The notes: generated from the letters alone by a model not told the origin. Shown: positions 50,166 through 59,679, counted from the stretch's first letter. The stretch is 64,000 nucleotides of DNA from an uncultured SAR86 cluster bacterium (GCA_905181645.1 CAJIYN010000002.1:62001-126000); one strand, 5' to 3'. Made by a program: numbers and translations.

Positions 50166-50180
50166 AACTCTTGGTGATAA

Positions 50181-50930
50181 TTAACCTTTAGTAATTTGTA
50201 TATATCTCTTTATAGTATCTTCAAAGCCAAAATTCAAGGCATCAACTATTATTGCATGACCAATTGATACCTCATCAATAAGATTTAATGCTCTTAAAGC
50301 TGGCAAGTTCTCTAAATTCAAGTCATGACCTGCATTAATTCGCAAACCTAATATTTTTGCGTGTAATAAAATATTTTTATAACTTTCAATAAGTTCAAGT
50401 GTATTGGTATTATTATTCTTATAACTCTTAGAATAGTCTTCTGTATAAAGCTCTATAGTGTCTGCAGTTAATGAAAAAGCATAATCAACAGACTCTATTG
50501 TTGGGTCTATAAATAAACTTACACGATCAGCATAGGATTTTAAAAGAGTAATAGTTTCTCTTAATTCATTGTCGTGCTCACCGGATGACCAACCATGATC
50601 TGATGTTATTTGGCTTAGTGTATCTGGAACTAATGTTGCTTGAGTGGGTTTGCATATCTTGATTAATTCATTAAACCCAAGATAGTCCCCAGTTTGTTGT
50701 TCAAATGGATTACCTTCAATATTAAACTCAGCCCCATAATCTTTAACTATTTTACTTAAATGTAAAACATCATCAGAAGTTGCGTGACGATGATCTGGTC
50801 TTGGATGTAAGGTTATGCCCTCTGCACCCATATCTAAGGCCTTAAGGGCAAAGTTTTCAAGATTTGGGTAATTGGAGCCACGTGAATTCCTAAGCAAAGC
50901 TATCTTGTTTAAATTAACACTTAGTAACAT
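50181..50930 (-). CDS. pdxJ: Pyridoxine 5'-phosphate synthase
   Basis: PdxJ closes the pyridine ring of vitamin B6. The intact 249-residue barrel shows SVNLNKIALLRNSRG, EGITLHPRPDHRHAT, FNIEGNP, ATLVPDTLSQITSDHGW, INAGHDLNLENL and EVSIGHAIIVDAL with the catalytic His and Glu residues in place. The start NKIALLRNSRG without a His differs slightly from E. coli but fits the branch in which Asn-His is altered. Confidence 0.95.
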   Translation of the reverse strand: MLLSVNLNKIALLRNSRGSNYPNLENFALKALDMGAEGITLHPRPDHRHATSDDVLHLSKIVKDYGAEFNIEGNPFEQQTGDYLGFNELIKICKPTQATLVPDTLSQITSDHGWSSGEHDNELRETITLLKSYADRVSLFIDPTIESVDYAFSLTADTIELYTEDYSKSYKNNNTNTLELIESYKNILLHAKILGLRINAGHDLNLENLPALRALNLIDEVSIGHAIIVDALNFGFEDTIKRYIQITKG

Positions 50931-50939
50931 AGAAAGTTC

Positions 50940-52270
50940 CTAGTTATTAGAATGATCTGCAGAGTAATCTGATACTAAGTTTACAAAGCTCTTAACACCG
51001 GTATCTAGGGCTGAATCATGAACAACAAAATAAGGAGTATGATTTCCAGGTGCAGAAGTTACATTTTCAGCATTAACTCCAAGCCAGAAATATAAACCAG
51101 GCACTTCATTTGCAAAGAAAGAAAAATCTTCAGCGCCTGTCGAGGCTAGGATGTCTGAACTAAACATTCCATCAGATGCTTCAATTAAAGATTTCGAATA
51201 ATTCTTTACGAGATCTGGATCATTAACAGTAACAGGATATGAACCATATATAGCAAAATCAACACTAGCTTCAACATTATGAGCTTCAGCTATATTGGTA
51301 GCTATTGTTGTCATTTCTTGATGAATTAAATCCAATACATCATTGTCAAAAGTTCTTATAGTTCCTTCCAGCATTGCTGTCTCAGGAATAATATTATTTC
51401 GTGATCCTGCTTTAACAATTCCTACCGATATCACTGCTGGATTTTCTCGTATATCTATTCTTCTGCTTAGAATAGTTTGTAAACTAGTGCCTATATCAAA
51501 AGCTGCCATAATTGGATCATTAGAAGCCCAGGGTGTTGAGCCATGTGACTGAGTTCCTTTAATATTAATTCTAAAAGCTTCTGCTGAAGCCATTGCAGGG
51601 CCTGACTTAACAGCAACAGCACCATGATATGAGTTAGTTACATGCATACCAGAATGCCCCAACGATGCATCAAACCGTCTCTACACATCTCAAGGCCACC
51701 TCCACCGCCCTCTTCAGCAGGTTGAAATATAAAATATACAGTTCCATCAAAATCGTTGTTTAAAGACAATATCTTAGCGGCTCCAAGTAACATAGCTGTA
51801 TGCCCATCATGTCCACAGGCATGCATAACACCAACTTCATTTCCTTGATAGGTAGTTTTTTCGGTAGAGGCGTATGGAAGATTAGTCATTTCTGTAACTG
51901 GTAATCCATCTATATCAGCTCGCAGCGCTATGAGAGGACCGGGATGCTCACCTCTAATATATGCAGTTAAACCTGTATAGGCAATTTCAGTTTGCACTTC
52001 TAAACCTAGATCTGTAAGAATTTGCTCTATGCGTTTGGAGGTTCGGAATTCTCTATTACCAAGCTCAGGATATTGGTGAAAATAATGCCTCCATTTAATG
52101 ACTTTTGACATTAATCCGTCAATATCTTGGTTTAAAGATTTAGCTAATGAAATATAATTTATTAAAATAGTATTATTTAAAAGAGATTCCTCGTTAACAC
52201 TCATCAACTGTGCAGAAACAGGAAATAAAAATAATAATAATAATAATTGCAGTAATTTAGATTTATACAT
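50940..52270 (-). pseudogene. Secreted M20 peptidase/aminoacylase, one small break
   Basis: A signal peptide (LLQLLLLLFLFPVSAQ) leads to an M20D metal-dependent hydrolase: IKWRHYFHQYPELGNREF, LIALRADIDGLPVTEM, VMHACGHDGHTAMLLGAA and FIFQPAEEGGGGG. After a break near 51650, the dimerisation domain (FRINIKGTQSHGSTPW) and ILASTGAEDFSFFANEVPGL follow. The Cys-His-Asp-His and Glu-Glu metal ligands are visible. Family members cleave N-acyl amino acids or related amides; with the signal peptide this one works in the periplasm. Confidence 0.88.
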
Positions 52271-52298
52271 AGTTTCTTTAATTTAAAAGAAAATAGGA

Positions 52299-53040
52299 TT
52301 AATTTCCATACAAATCATCTTTTTTTAAAATGCCTAGAGCTTTGGCATTGGTTGTAACTTTTGTATTGTCTTTATAACCATTTATTAAAACAATGGGTTT
52401 TCTTTGATCACCTTGACCCATTAGAATAGAGGCTGCTGCTGCAAGCTCATCACCTGCAGCTATCTCAGTTGTGACCAAGGTATTTCCATACATATCACTC
52501 GAACCTTTTTTATCTAACAGACAATTAATACCCGAGCTTCCGATTGCAAAGCCAGTTATTCCGTATCTATATGCCCGCGTCATTGAATCGCTAATAATAA
52601 TATGTACCTGTATTCCAAGTAATATAGATAGCTCATTGCCTATATCTTCTGCACTTTGATTAGGATCTTCTGGAAGCAATAAGACCTGATTAGTTGATTG
52701 ATCTATATTAGATCTATCGATGCCAGCGTTGATATTTATAAATCCAAGTTTATTATAGAACAATTAAAACATTATTATTTTCATTTGCTAAAAAGGCTAG
52801 CTGATCATTCATTTGCTTGCTAGTCCTCCTTGAGTTAAATATATACCAAGTTTTAGACGGATAAAGGGATAGCATATATTTAATTTGTTTTAGGATAATT
52901 TTTTGAGCAATGACAAAAATAGTTCCTTCTAAAACTTTAGTATTAGTTTCAGTTATAGATTTAAATATTATTTCAGCTAGATTATCACCTGGGTTTATAT
53001 CAGGGAGGTTATCTAAGGATTGAAGTGTTAATGAATTCAT
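52299..53040 (-). pseudogene. CofE-like F420-0:gamma-glutamyl ligase, frameshifted centre
   Basis: CofE adds glutamates to coenzyme F420-0. The N-terminal LDNLPDINPGDNLAEIIF then FVIAQKII is family-like. After damage between about 52740 and 52890 the second half is clear: LGFININAGIDRSNI, LLLPEDPNQSAEDIGNEL, VHIIISDSMTRAYRYGITGF, AIGSSGINCLLDKKGSSDM and TTEIAAGDELAAAASILMGQ. The middle (PSKTWYIFNSRRT) does not look like CofE and may be a foreign piece. No other F420 gene is present here. Confidence 0.75.
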
Positions 53041-53061
53041 AGAAAATATTATTTTAAATAT

Positions 53062-54353
53062 TTATATACGTGAAAAAACTAGTAAAGCAAGTGTGTAACA
53101 AATTATTGGAATAAATATATATAAGAGCCATAAGAACGTTAAGCTTTCAGGAGTATTATCTGCTCCTAATGATGGTTCAAATGATGAAAATAGACCAAGA
53201 ACAACATATGGAATTGCGGCTGATAGAGCTGAACCAAATTTTAAAAAGCTAGTAAGAAATGAATACATTGATCCAGAATTATCAATTAATAAAGTTCTTT
53301 ATCTTGTTTAGCTAAGTCAGCAACCATAGCGATTATCAATGGTGTAACACCTGCATAACCAGCTCCAATCATAAATAATGAGATACAACTTCCAAGAAGA
53401 ATAAATTCACGATTATCAAAGAAATAAAACTCCCATCCTAAGTATGCAAGAAATGAGACTATAAATAGATAGATGCAACAATAATATGCAGCTCTATGCT
53501 TATTAAACCTTAAAGCTAAACGTCTCCAAAATTCTATTCCTACTATTGCTGATGCGAAAAATAAAAGAATCATCCTTGCGCTGTATTCTGGAAGACCTAA
53601 AACATAATCAATTGTAAATAAGGCTAAAGCTCCTGAAGAGCCCTGGGCAACTACAACCAAGACACCTGTAGCTATTAGTATTTTTAAATTGCTATTAAAA
53701 AGGAAACTTTTAAATACCGAAAATGGATGTGCTACATCAACATAAGAATCCCTTGAATCTGGTACCTTGATTAATGCAGTGATAACAATAATAGGTAGTA
53801 AAACTATTACAAATATTCCTATTGCTAGAATTTTAGTTTCAATTGGAGAGCCGTAATAAATCTCAACAAAAGCAGGTATTGCAAGAACAAATAAACTAAA
53901 GAATACATTTACGGCTTCTCTTAAAGTTAATAAATTGGTTTTATCATCATAGGATGGTGCTAAAAAAGTACTCCAAGAGAGCTGAGAAATCGAACTTAAT
54001 GTAAAACCTGTATAAAGTAAAAATAAACTCAGAAATAAATACCAGCCAGATGGATTTGGATTAACGGGTAGATATAACAATACTGTAGATATCATTAATA
54101 CCGGCAGTGATAAGGCTATCCAATGTTTATGCTTACCCCATCTTGAAGGGTATCTATCAATCAAGGTTCCCATTATGGGATCTGTAAAAATGTCTAGGAC
54201 TCGTCCAAATACAAAGATAAGTCCAACAGTAGTAAGACCTAATCCTAGATTGTTTGCAAAATAAGGCAATATATATACAACTATTGGCATTGCTGCTGCA
54301 GCGCCACTAAAATTTAATAATGCATAAAATATCTTTGACGATGTCGATACCAT
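53062..54353 (-). pseudogene. MFS transporter of the GPH (MelB-like) sugar:cation family, one frameshift
   Basis: Twelve hydrophobic helices with the GPH signatures VFGRVLDIFTDPIMGTLIDR and YPSRWGKHKHWIALSLPVL. The first frame ends near 53285 at MVADLAKQDKEL, and the second adds YSFLTSFLKFGSALSAAIPY and the last helices. Members import sugars or similar solutes with Na+ or H+. In a GH16-bearing marine bacterium a sugar substrate is plausible but unproved. Confidence 0.85.
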
Positions 54354-54394
54354 CGCATAACCATAACATAACTTTTATAAATTCATGTCTAATG

Positions 54395-54400
54395 TATAAT
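54395..54400 (+). promoter_or_regulatory. -10 box six bases before the Trm112-like start
   Basis: TATAAT at 54395-54400, then six bases, then ATG at 54407. The transcript would begin at the start codon. No ribosome site is present in the six bases. Confidence 0.45.
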
Positions 54401-54406
54401 CAAAAA

Positions 54407-54580
54407 ATGAATAGCTTTGATGTAAAAATATTAGACGTTTTAGTTTGTCCAAAGACAAAAAAACCTCTCACATACAATAAAGAAACCCAGGAACTGATTA
54501 ACGAAGATAATTCTTTAGCCTATCCTATAAAAGATGGCATACCTGTGATGTTGATAGACGAAGCTAGATCTATTTTATAG
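54407..54580 (+). CDS. ycaR: Trm112/YcaR-family small protein
   Basis: The 57-residue protein reads [20 protein letters not shown], then [20 protein letters not shown]. This is the UPF0434/Trm112-like zinc-ribbon fold that often has only one Cys pair half, as here. Bacterial members lie between lpxK and kdsB in E. coli, neither of which is here. The longer frame from 54320 is not needed; the internal ATG at 54407 matches the family start. Confidence 0.85.
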   Translation: MNSFDVKILDVLVCPKTKKPLTYNKETQELINEDNSLAYPIKDGIPVMLIDEARSIL

Positions 54581-54609
54581 CAGCTAAAAACTTTAACTAT
54601 TTCATATTT

Positions 54610-54686
54610 GCGCCCGTAGCTCAGCTGGATAGAGTACTTGGCTACGAACCAAGGGGTCGGGAGTTCGAATCTCTCCGGGCGCGCCA
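54610..54686 (+). tRNA. tRNA-Arg (anticodon ACG)
   Basis: GCGCCCG pairs with CGGGCGC in the acceptor stem. The anticodon stem CTTGG/CCAAG encloses CTACGAA with anticodon ACG, and the T arm GGGAG-TTCGAAT-CTCTC and an encoded CCA end follow. The 77-base length fits tRNA-Arg. The A of ACG is normally changed to inosine by TadA. Confidence 0.97.
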
Positions 54687-54735
54687 TTTAAGACTTTGAG
54701 TTTATAATGATTATTAATTTAATAAAGGATATTGA

Positions 54736-55347
54736 ATGGAATTTTTAACCAAAACTGATGAACAATCAGTAAAAGAATATATAAACGAACTTATATCGGA
54801 CTGTCTTCAGTTACATATCTTTGCAAAGGCGGAAACATTACAAGCTCTAGATGAAAAAAATCAAGCTGGTGTTATGAGTTTTTATTTGGAATATGGTGAC
54901 GAGCCACAATATCAATTACTTAGGATGCTTGGTTTTTACAATGAGATTAATCCTCAAGCTCAAAAAGATATGCTTGTTAAAATATATGGACTTGTCGATG
55001 TGGCGAAGATATACGTTAATAAAATTAAAGCACAATCTCCAGAAGATAGAAGGATAAGAGGCTCTGCAGAATATCTTTATTTAGATGGCTCTTCACCGAA
55101 AGAAATTGTAAGTGAGATGATTGAGACTGGGGTATTGGATGAATATGATGATCAGAAAAAACTTCTTTTTAATATGCATCTAAGTAGAATTAATTCATAT
55201 GTTCAGAATTTTCCAAGTTTTAAAATCATTGAAGAAATGAAGCAGCAAGACGATTGGGATACATTAGACCTTGGTGCAATCGAAGAGCTAGAGAAAAAAG
55301 ATAAACAATTAAGATCTATTTTGGTAATGCGAGAGGACTTGCATTAA
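54736..55347 (+). CDS. Helical protein of unknown function
   Basis: The intact 203-residue protein begins MEFLTKTDEQSVKEYINELI and is almost wholly helical and acidic (18% Glu/Asp by eye), with a YLEYGDEPQYQLLRMLGFY stretch and the end KDKQLRSILVMREDLH. There is no signal peptide. I do not recognise the family. An upstream ATAAAGGAT ribosome site supports the start. Confidence 0.6.
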   Translation: MEFLTKTDEQSVKEYINELISDCLQLHIFAKAETLQALDEKNQAGVMSFYLEYGDEPQYQLLRMLGFYNEINPQAQKDMLVKIYGLVDVAKIYVNKIKAQSPEDRRIRGSAEYLYLDGSSPKEIVSEMIETGVLDEYDDQKKLLFNMHLSRINSYVQNFPSFKIIEEMKQQDDWDTLDLGAIEELEKKDKQLRSILVMREDLH

Positions 55348-55407
55348 TCTTGCCCAAAACATACTGGCTGACATGTGCAATCCTAAATTTTAGATAATTC
55401 AAGATTA

Positions 55408-55585
55408 CGTTTTTCAGCTGCTATCCAAGGCTATAACGTCCTAGCAACAACTAGAAAGCTAATAGATGCTAAACCCCTGCAGGACCTTGGTATAAGCTGT
55501 GTGAATTTAGATCTTAATGATAGTCAAAGCATTATCGAAGCTATTTCATATGCTAATGACTACTTTAATGGGAAAATTGATGCAG
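55408..55585 (+). other. Short-chain dehydrogenase piece
   Basis: The plus frame reads AAIQGYNVLATTRKLIDAKP, then LGISCVNLDLNDSQSIIEAI, the second and third strands of an SDR fold. It has no start and ends tail-to-tail in the MFS gene after GKIDA. It could belong to another SDR gene such as that at 27650. Confidence 0.6.
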
Positions 55586-56684
55586 TAGACATTGCTCGCA
55601 TATTAATAGGAGCAAGAGTTTGTGCAATTGCAAAGCTTGGTCCTAGATACATACCGACAAAAAGTAAAAATAATGTAGAAAGAATAAGATTTGTTTCTAT
55701 TGATGACACCCAGAAGCTTCCAACACCTATTGGTAAACAAAGACTAATTGCAATTGCAGGTACCCAGCCGTATGCGCGAATATCTCTTTTTCCCCATGAA
55801 TCAGCCAGCCTAGCTCCAAAAAATGCACCTCCAGCATAAGCTGTCCCGTTAATAATGCCCAATAGAATTATAAGATGCTGAAAATCAAAACTTGGATCTA
55901 AAGCTATTAAGTATTTAGTGTGAAAGGTTGAGAGAGCATAAGATGCAAAAGAACCAAAAGCTATTCCTAGACACATAGCCCACCAGGCAGGTATTTTAAG
56001 AAGTGTTCTTAATGACTCCATAAATGGCGGTTTTACCATTTCTGCTTGATCACCAAATTCCATAGCACCACGAATAGGCTCACGAAGTACCAGCTTAACT
56101 ATAACTGCTAGCCCTACCCCAGTTACGCCAAGAAATATAAATATTTTTCTCCAATCAACGACTGTAGCTTCACCTTGCGATGGCCCTATGATCCATGCTG
56201 TAACAAAATAAGCTGCCATTATTCCAAATGGAATCCCCATTGAATAGACGCCCAATGCTCCTGCTCGCTCTTCCTTAGGATACATATCAGAGATAATAGA
56301 ATGTGATGGTGGGCTTCCACCAGCTTCACCAATTCCCACTCCCATTCGAGCAAGACCTATTTGCATGAAGTTTCCAGCTAACCCAGTCAAAGCTGTAAAG
56401 CCACTCCAAGTAGCAAGTGCTATAGATATAATATTTACCCTGCTATAACGGTCAGCCAGCCAGGCAATGGGAATGGCGACAATGGTGTAGAACATTGCAA
56501 AAGCCAAACCGATCAATAAGCCTAACTGTGTATTAGTTAAATCAAGATCAGCTTGAATAAATGGCGCTAAAATACCTACGATTTGACGATCAACAAAATT
56601 AAACCCATAGACTACTGTAAGAAGTATTAATGCAAAGGTACGATAGCCCTTGCTTGGCATTTTTTGATTACTCATGATATTCAA
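55585..56684 (-). pseudogene. MFS transporter (spinster-like), C-terminus cut
   Basis: The frame begins near MPSKGYRTFALILLTVVYGF and has the MFS motif A region AIAWLADRYSRVNIISIALA after two helices, GEAGGSPPSHSIISDMYPKE and about ten helices. It ends at NMRAMSTA, where an SDR piece joins near 55590, so the last one or two helices are lost. The loop PKEERAGALGVYSMGIPFG is typical of the spinster/ExuT-like branch. The substrate is unknown. Confidence 0.82.
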
Positions 56685-56904
56685 TTTCCCTATTATTGAA
56701 CAAAAAGTGTATCACTTCTTCTAACAAATTATGTCAGGTCAGCTATAAAAAAATTGATATTTTAAATGCATTATCATGCTTATTATTAACTTACGCTTAA
56801 GCGCTCTCAGGATTGCTTGAAAACTAACCATGGTGGGACTATTTGCTCCACCATGATTTTCTTAGCTATTGATCGGAGGAATCAATACATTAATAAAACA
56901 ATTA
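56685..56904. other. Intergenic with a hairpin
   Basis: AT-rich spacer. CATGGTGG (56829-56836) and CCACCATG (56848-56855) form a perfect 8-bp stem with an 11-base loop. It could end the minus-strand gene at 56905-57196. No gene is seen. Confidence 0.4.
56829..56855 (-). terminator. Hairpin downstream of the oxidoreductase piece
   Basis: Perfect 8-bp stem CATGGTGG/CCACCATG, 50 bases after the stop of the minus-strand gene. The T tract is weak (gttagtttt), so this is a possible terminator only. Confidence 0.35.
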
Positions 56905-57196
56905 TTACTTTTGCGGAGTTACTAGGTACTTCTTACCTGTTGCTTGCTTAGCATAAGATTTAATAATTTCAGGCTGAAGCATTTCTTCAAAAGAAACCTC
57001 TTGCACATAGGTACTTGCAAAAGTCCAGTTGTAATTTCTTTAGCAACTCTCTGTCTCATTTGTCCAAATCTCTCCATTCCAATTTTTCCAATCATTGGGG
57101 TTAACAACCATCCTCCTAGGCCCCACGACATTCCGAATGCTCTCTTAAGAATAGTTGGAGATTGATCAAGCCCATCTAAATGATTATAGTAGCAAT
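56905..57196 (-). pseudogene. C-terminal part of a quinone-oxidoreductase-like (MDR) protein, one frameshift
   Basis: The two frames (shift near 57030) read FGMSWGLGGWLLTPMIGKIG, RFGQMRQRVAKEIT, then FASTYVQEVSFEEMLQPEII and KSYAKQATGKKYLVTP. The ending F-A-S-x-Y and Y-A-x-x-A-T-G-x-K-Y-L is shared with a group of medium-chain NADPH oxidoreductases. That match is from memory and moderate. The N-terminal two thirds is missing at a join with lysA near 57195. Confidence 0.45.
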
Positions 57197-57835
57197 CTTT
57201 CAAGTTCCGACTTGGTTCTGTTATTCAGTTAAATCTTCTAATAATTTAGCAATTTTAAAACTAATAGCATCAAATGGTTATGGTTTTGATGTAGTTTCAA
57301 AAGGAGAGCTTCAGAAAGCTTTGTATGCCAAAGCTGATCCTAAAAAAATTGTATTCTCAGGAGTCGGTAAAACAGAGGAAGATTTATCATTCGCAATTAA
57401 AAATAAGATAAAAAGTATCAATGTTGAAAGTTATTCAGAGCTTAAGCTTATTAACAAGCTATCAAAAAAGTTTGATGAAGAAGTAAATATTGCTCTTCGT
57501 TTAAATCCAGAGGTTTCATCTAAAACACATCCATTCCTTGATACTGGCTCAAAAGATACTAAGTTTGGGCTTTCTGAGGATGAGCTAAGTTGCTGTATGA
57601 AATTATTAGAAAATGGAGATAACATTAATCTTAAAGGCTTGGCATTCCATATAGGGTCAGATATACGAGACTTTTCATCGTATGAAAAAGCTATAAAAGT
57701 GATGCTTAAAAAATTTAATACTATTAGTAAAATATATCCACTTGAGTTTCTTGATGTTGGGGGTGGATTAGCAATAAAGTATTTTGATGAAGACCAAACA
57801 ATTAAAATTAAAACTTTTGTTGAAAAAGTTAAACC

Positions 57836-57872
57836 CCGTGTACCGATGCGTCGTTGGGGCGAACCAGAGTAA
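57836..57872 (+). other. SDR C-terminal piece inside lysA
   Basis: The translation RVPMRRWGEPE is the usual R-x-G-x-P-E-E context near the end of short-chain dehydrogenases. It is also richer in G+C (cgtgtaccgatgcgtcgttg) than lysA around it, so it may come from another organism. Confidence 0.5.
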
Positions 57873-57977
57873 ATCAATCATTGGAAATGCCGGATTTCTT
57901 TTAACTAAGATCACTTATAAAAAAAATAAAGATAACCCTATACTAATAGTTGATGCAGGAATGAATGATCATATAAG

Positions 57978-58065
57978 CTGATTTACAGGGACCTAAAATA
58001 AGGGTAGGCATATTTGAAAAACCAATAAAACTCAAAAAAGGAGATGAAGTAGTTTTTATTCATTC
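57978..58065 (+). other. pyk: Pyruvate kinase piece inside lysA
   Basis: The frame DLQGPKIRVGIFEKPIKLKK then GDEVVFIH is the pyruvate kinase segment just before the B domain, with the substrate-binding D-L-Q-G-P-K-I-R. It has no relation to LysA. Confidence 0.75.
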
Positions 58066-58353
58066 TAAGGATTACGGAGTCGTTACTAAATTATTTAAGT
58101 ATGATTTGGATGAAGGTGATCTTCTTGTTATTTGTTCTTCAGGAGCATATGGATTTTCAATGAGCTCTAATTATAATGCGCGCCTAAAAGCGCCGGAAGT
58201 TTTGGTTAAAAATGGTAAAGCTAAATTAATACGAGCAAGGGAAACCTTTGAAGATCTAATATATAAAGAGTTAGATCTTTAATTCCCTATTATTGAATAA
58301 AGCTATATCACCACTTGGTACAAAATATAATGGGTCAGTAAAATTTAAGATCT

Positions 58354-58393
58354 TAATTTTTTTAGCTTATACTTTTGTCTATGAGTAAAAACC
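58354..58393. repeat. Left copy of a 40-bp perfect inverted repeat
   Basis: This stretch (TAATTTTTTTAGC at its left, GAGTAAAAACC at its right) is the exact reverse complement of 59354-59393. It contains a TATACT box (58368-58373) and the ATG plus first four codons of the gene at 58381. Confidence 0.95.
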
Positions 58394-58707
58394 TTGATAC
58401 CAAAACAATGTTAATTATTATCCTAATATTTTTTATTTTAGGAATGATTTCTTTTGGGCTGGTTTTGGTTGCATGGCAGCACTTGAAGCTGAAAAATACC
58501 TATCTTACAAATGATTTATTAGATAAGTATAAAGAATATTATGAAGATGAAGGAATAGTGATGATAATTTTGATTAGTTATATTTTAGTTAATAGTAATT
58601 CTGATAGAAAAATGCAAAAGTGTCATCAAATTGAAGATCCACAATTACAGGTAAACTGTATAGCAAAAGTTTTCCAAGAACATCCAGAACGTTACTCTTC
58701 TTTTTAA
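58381..58707 (+). CDS. Single-pass membrane protein of unknown function
   Basis: The 108-residue product starts MSKNLDTKTMLIIILIFFIL, one strong transmembrane helix, then a hydrophilic part with DKYKEYYEDEG and a second hydrophobic VMIILISYILV. The end has two Cys in KMQKCHQIEDPQLQVNCIAK. I do not recognise it. A TATACT box ends seven bases before the ATG, and the promoter plus the first codons are repeated inverted upstream of the GST gene. Its 3' end overlaps the GST 3' end. Confidence 0.5.
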   Translation: MSKNLDTKTMLIIILIFFILGMISFGLVLVAWQHLKLKNTYLTNDLLDKYKEYYEDEGIVMIILISYILVNSNSDRKMQKCHQIEDPQLQVNCIAKVFQEHPERYSSF

Positions 58708-59313
58708 TTATCTGAGCTCGGTCTAGAAGAAACCTCTTCGTACCACCTACGCAAGCTTTTTAAATGGTTCTGGTAAATCTACCATTCTTGATGCAAAATC
58801 AACAGCAGATAATAAAGTTATATCAGCGATCGTATATCTATCCCCAGCCACAAATTTTGAAAAAGAAAACTCCCTATCTAATCGCTTATAAAAGGAATTT
58901 ACATTTTTATCACTTGCTAATTTAGCAGCAGGTATTTGTTCAAAAATACCCATACTACCAACGATAGGTCCATTGACCCATGATGTTCCTATCTGGGTCC
59001 AGAGTTCTAATTCGATGTGCCTGTTTCTACTTTCTATAAAAGCAAGCTCAAAGGGATCATTGCCAAAAAGATTAGGTTCTGGCTCTAGACTTTCCAAATA
59101 ACGACAAATTGCTACAGATTCGGATATGCATCTTCCATCATCTAATTCAAGGACAGGGATCTTTCCGCTGGGGTTCTTTTTAAGGAACTCCTCTGACTTG
59201 TGTTCTCTTTTAGACATATCGCAATTAACTAGCTCAAGATCAATTCCTTTTTCTGCTGCAAAAATTTTGACGCGCCTTGGGTTGGGCGCACTCGGAAAGT
59301 CATATAATTTCAT
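58704..59313 (-). pseudogene. Glutathione S-transferase, frameshift at the C-terminus
   Basis: The thioredoxin-fold start reads KLYDFPSAPNPRRVKIFAAE, with the glutathione-binding NPSGKIPVLELDDGRCISES and AICRYLE, and the helical domain has FVAGDRYTIADITLLSAVDF (N-capping motif). A shift near 58755 restores LRRWYEEVSSRPS, the usual GST ending. It conjugates or reduces hydrophobic electrophiles; the substrate is unknown. An AAGGAG ribosome site lies seven bases before its ATG. Confidence 0.88.
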
Positions 59314-59324
59314 TTTTTAGCTCC

Positions 59325-59366
59325 TTAGCTCAGATTAGGGTTTTGGGGATCTTGGTTTTTACTCAT
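59325..59366 (-). CDS. Candidate 13-codon leader ORF upstream of GST
   Basis: On the minus strand an ATG inside the right inverted repeat opens MSKNQDPQNPNLS and stops 10 bases before the GST start. It sits right after a TATACT box, so it could be translated from a leaderless end. It shares M-S-K-N with the gene at 58381 because of the repeat. Confidence 0.25.
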   Translation of the reverse strand: MSKNQDPQNPNLS

Positions 59367-59393
59367 AGACAAAAGTATAAGCTAAAAAAATTA
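59354..59393. repeat. Right copy of the 40-bp perfect inverted repeat
   Basis: Exact reverse complement of 58354-58393. It lies in the promoter region of the GST gene and supplies the TATACT box on the minus strand. Confidence 0.95.
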
Positions 59394-59645
59394 GGTTCTT
59401 AAATCTTGATGACTTATAAAAAAGCCTTGTGATGAACTAACAAGTACAAAATCTATTAAAGCCGTCGCGATAAGGGAGAGGATGTACTTATTAGAAATGG
59501 TAGTTTAAATGCAAAAGTTGCTGGTGTAAAAGAATGGGTTTTTTTATTTAGTAAATTCCTTGATGATGTATAAATCCACATTGTTGGCATTACTTTTTAT
59601 CTTTCTCTTGTTTTTCCCATAGTTCTTTTTGGTTCAGCCTATCTT
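59394..59645. other. Region without a clear gene; two short end-fragments
   Basis: On the plus strand GEDVLIRNGSLNAKVAGVKE, then WVFLFSKFLDDV and a stop (about 59474-59573), looks like the end of a protein. On the minus strand LNQKELWEKQEKDKK and a stop (about 59585-59640) looks like the end of another. Neither can be named. The region probably holds joins. Confidence 0.35.
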
Positions 59646-59679
59646 TTAATTTTCGGAGAGTAAAGGGACTTCTCCACAA

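Larger units (their letters stand above)
57195..58282 (+). pseudogene. lysA: Diaminopimelate decarboxylase, carrying two foreign pieces
   Basis: LysA makes lysine from meso-diaminopimelate with PLP. The PLP lysine is in FCYSVKSSNNLAILKLIASN; GYGFDVVSKGELQKAL, FSGVGKTEEDL, NVESYSELKLIN, LRLNPEVSSKTHPFLDTGSK, LAFHIGSDI and LEFLDVGGGLAI follow. A 37-base SDR-like piece (57836-57872) then interrupts the EPGR region, IIGNAGFLLTKITYKK and LIVDAGMNDHI resume, and a pyruvate-kinase-like piece (57978-58065) removes the middle of the C-terminal barrel. YGVVTKLFKYDLDEGDLLVI, then CSSGAYGFSMSSNYNARLKA completes it to a TAA at 58280. The first 30 or so residues are missing. Confidence 0.92.
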
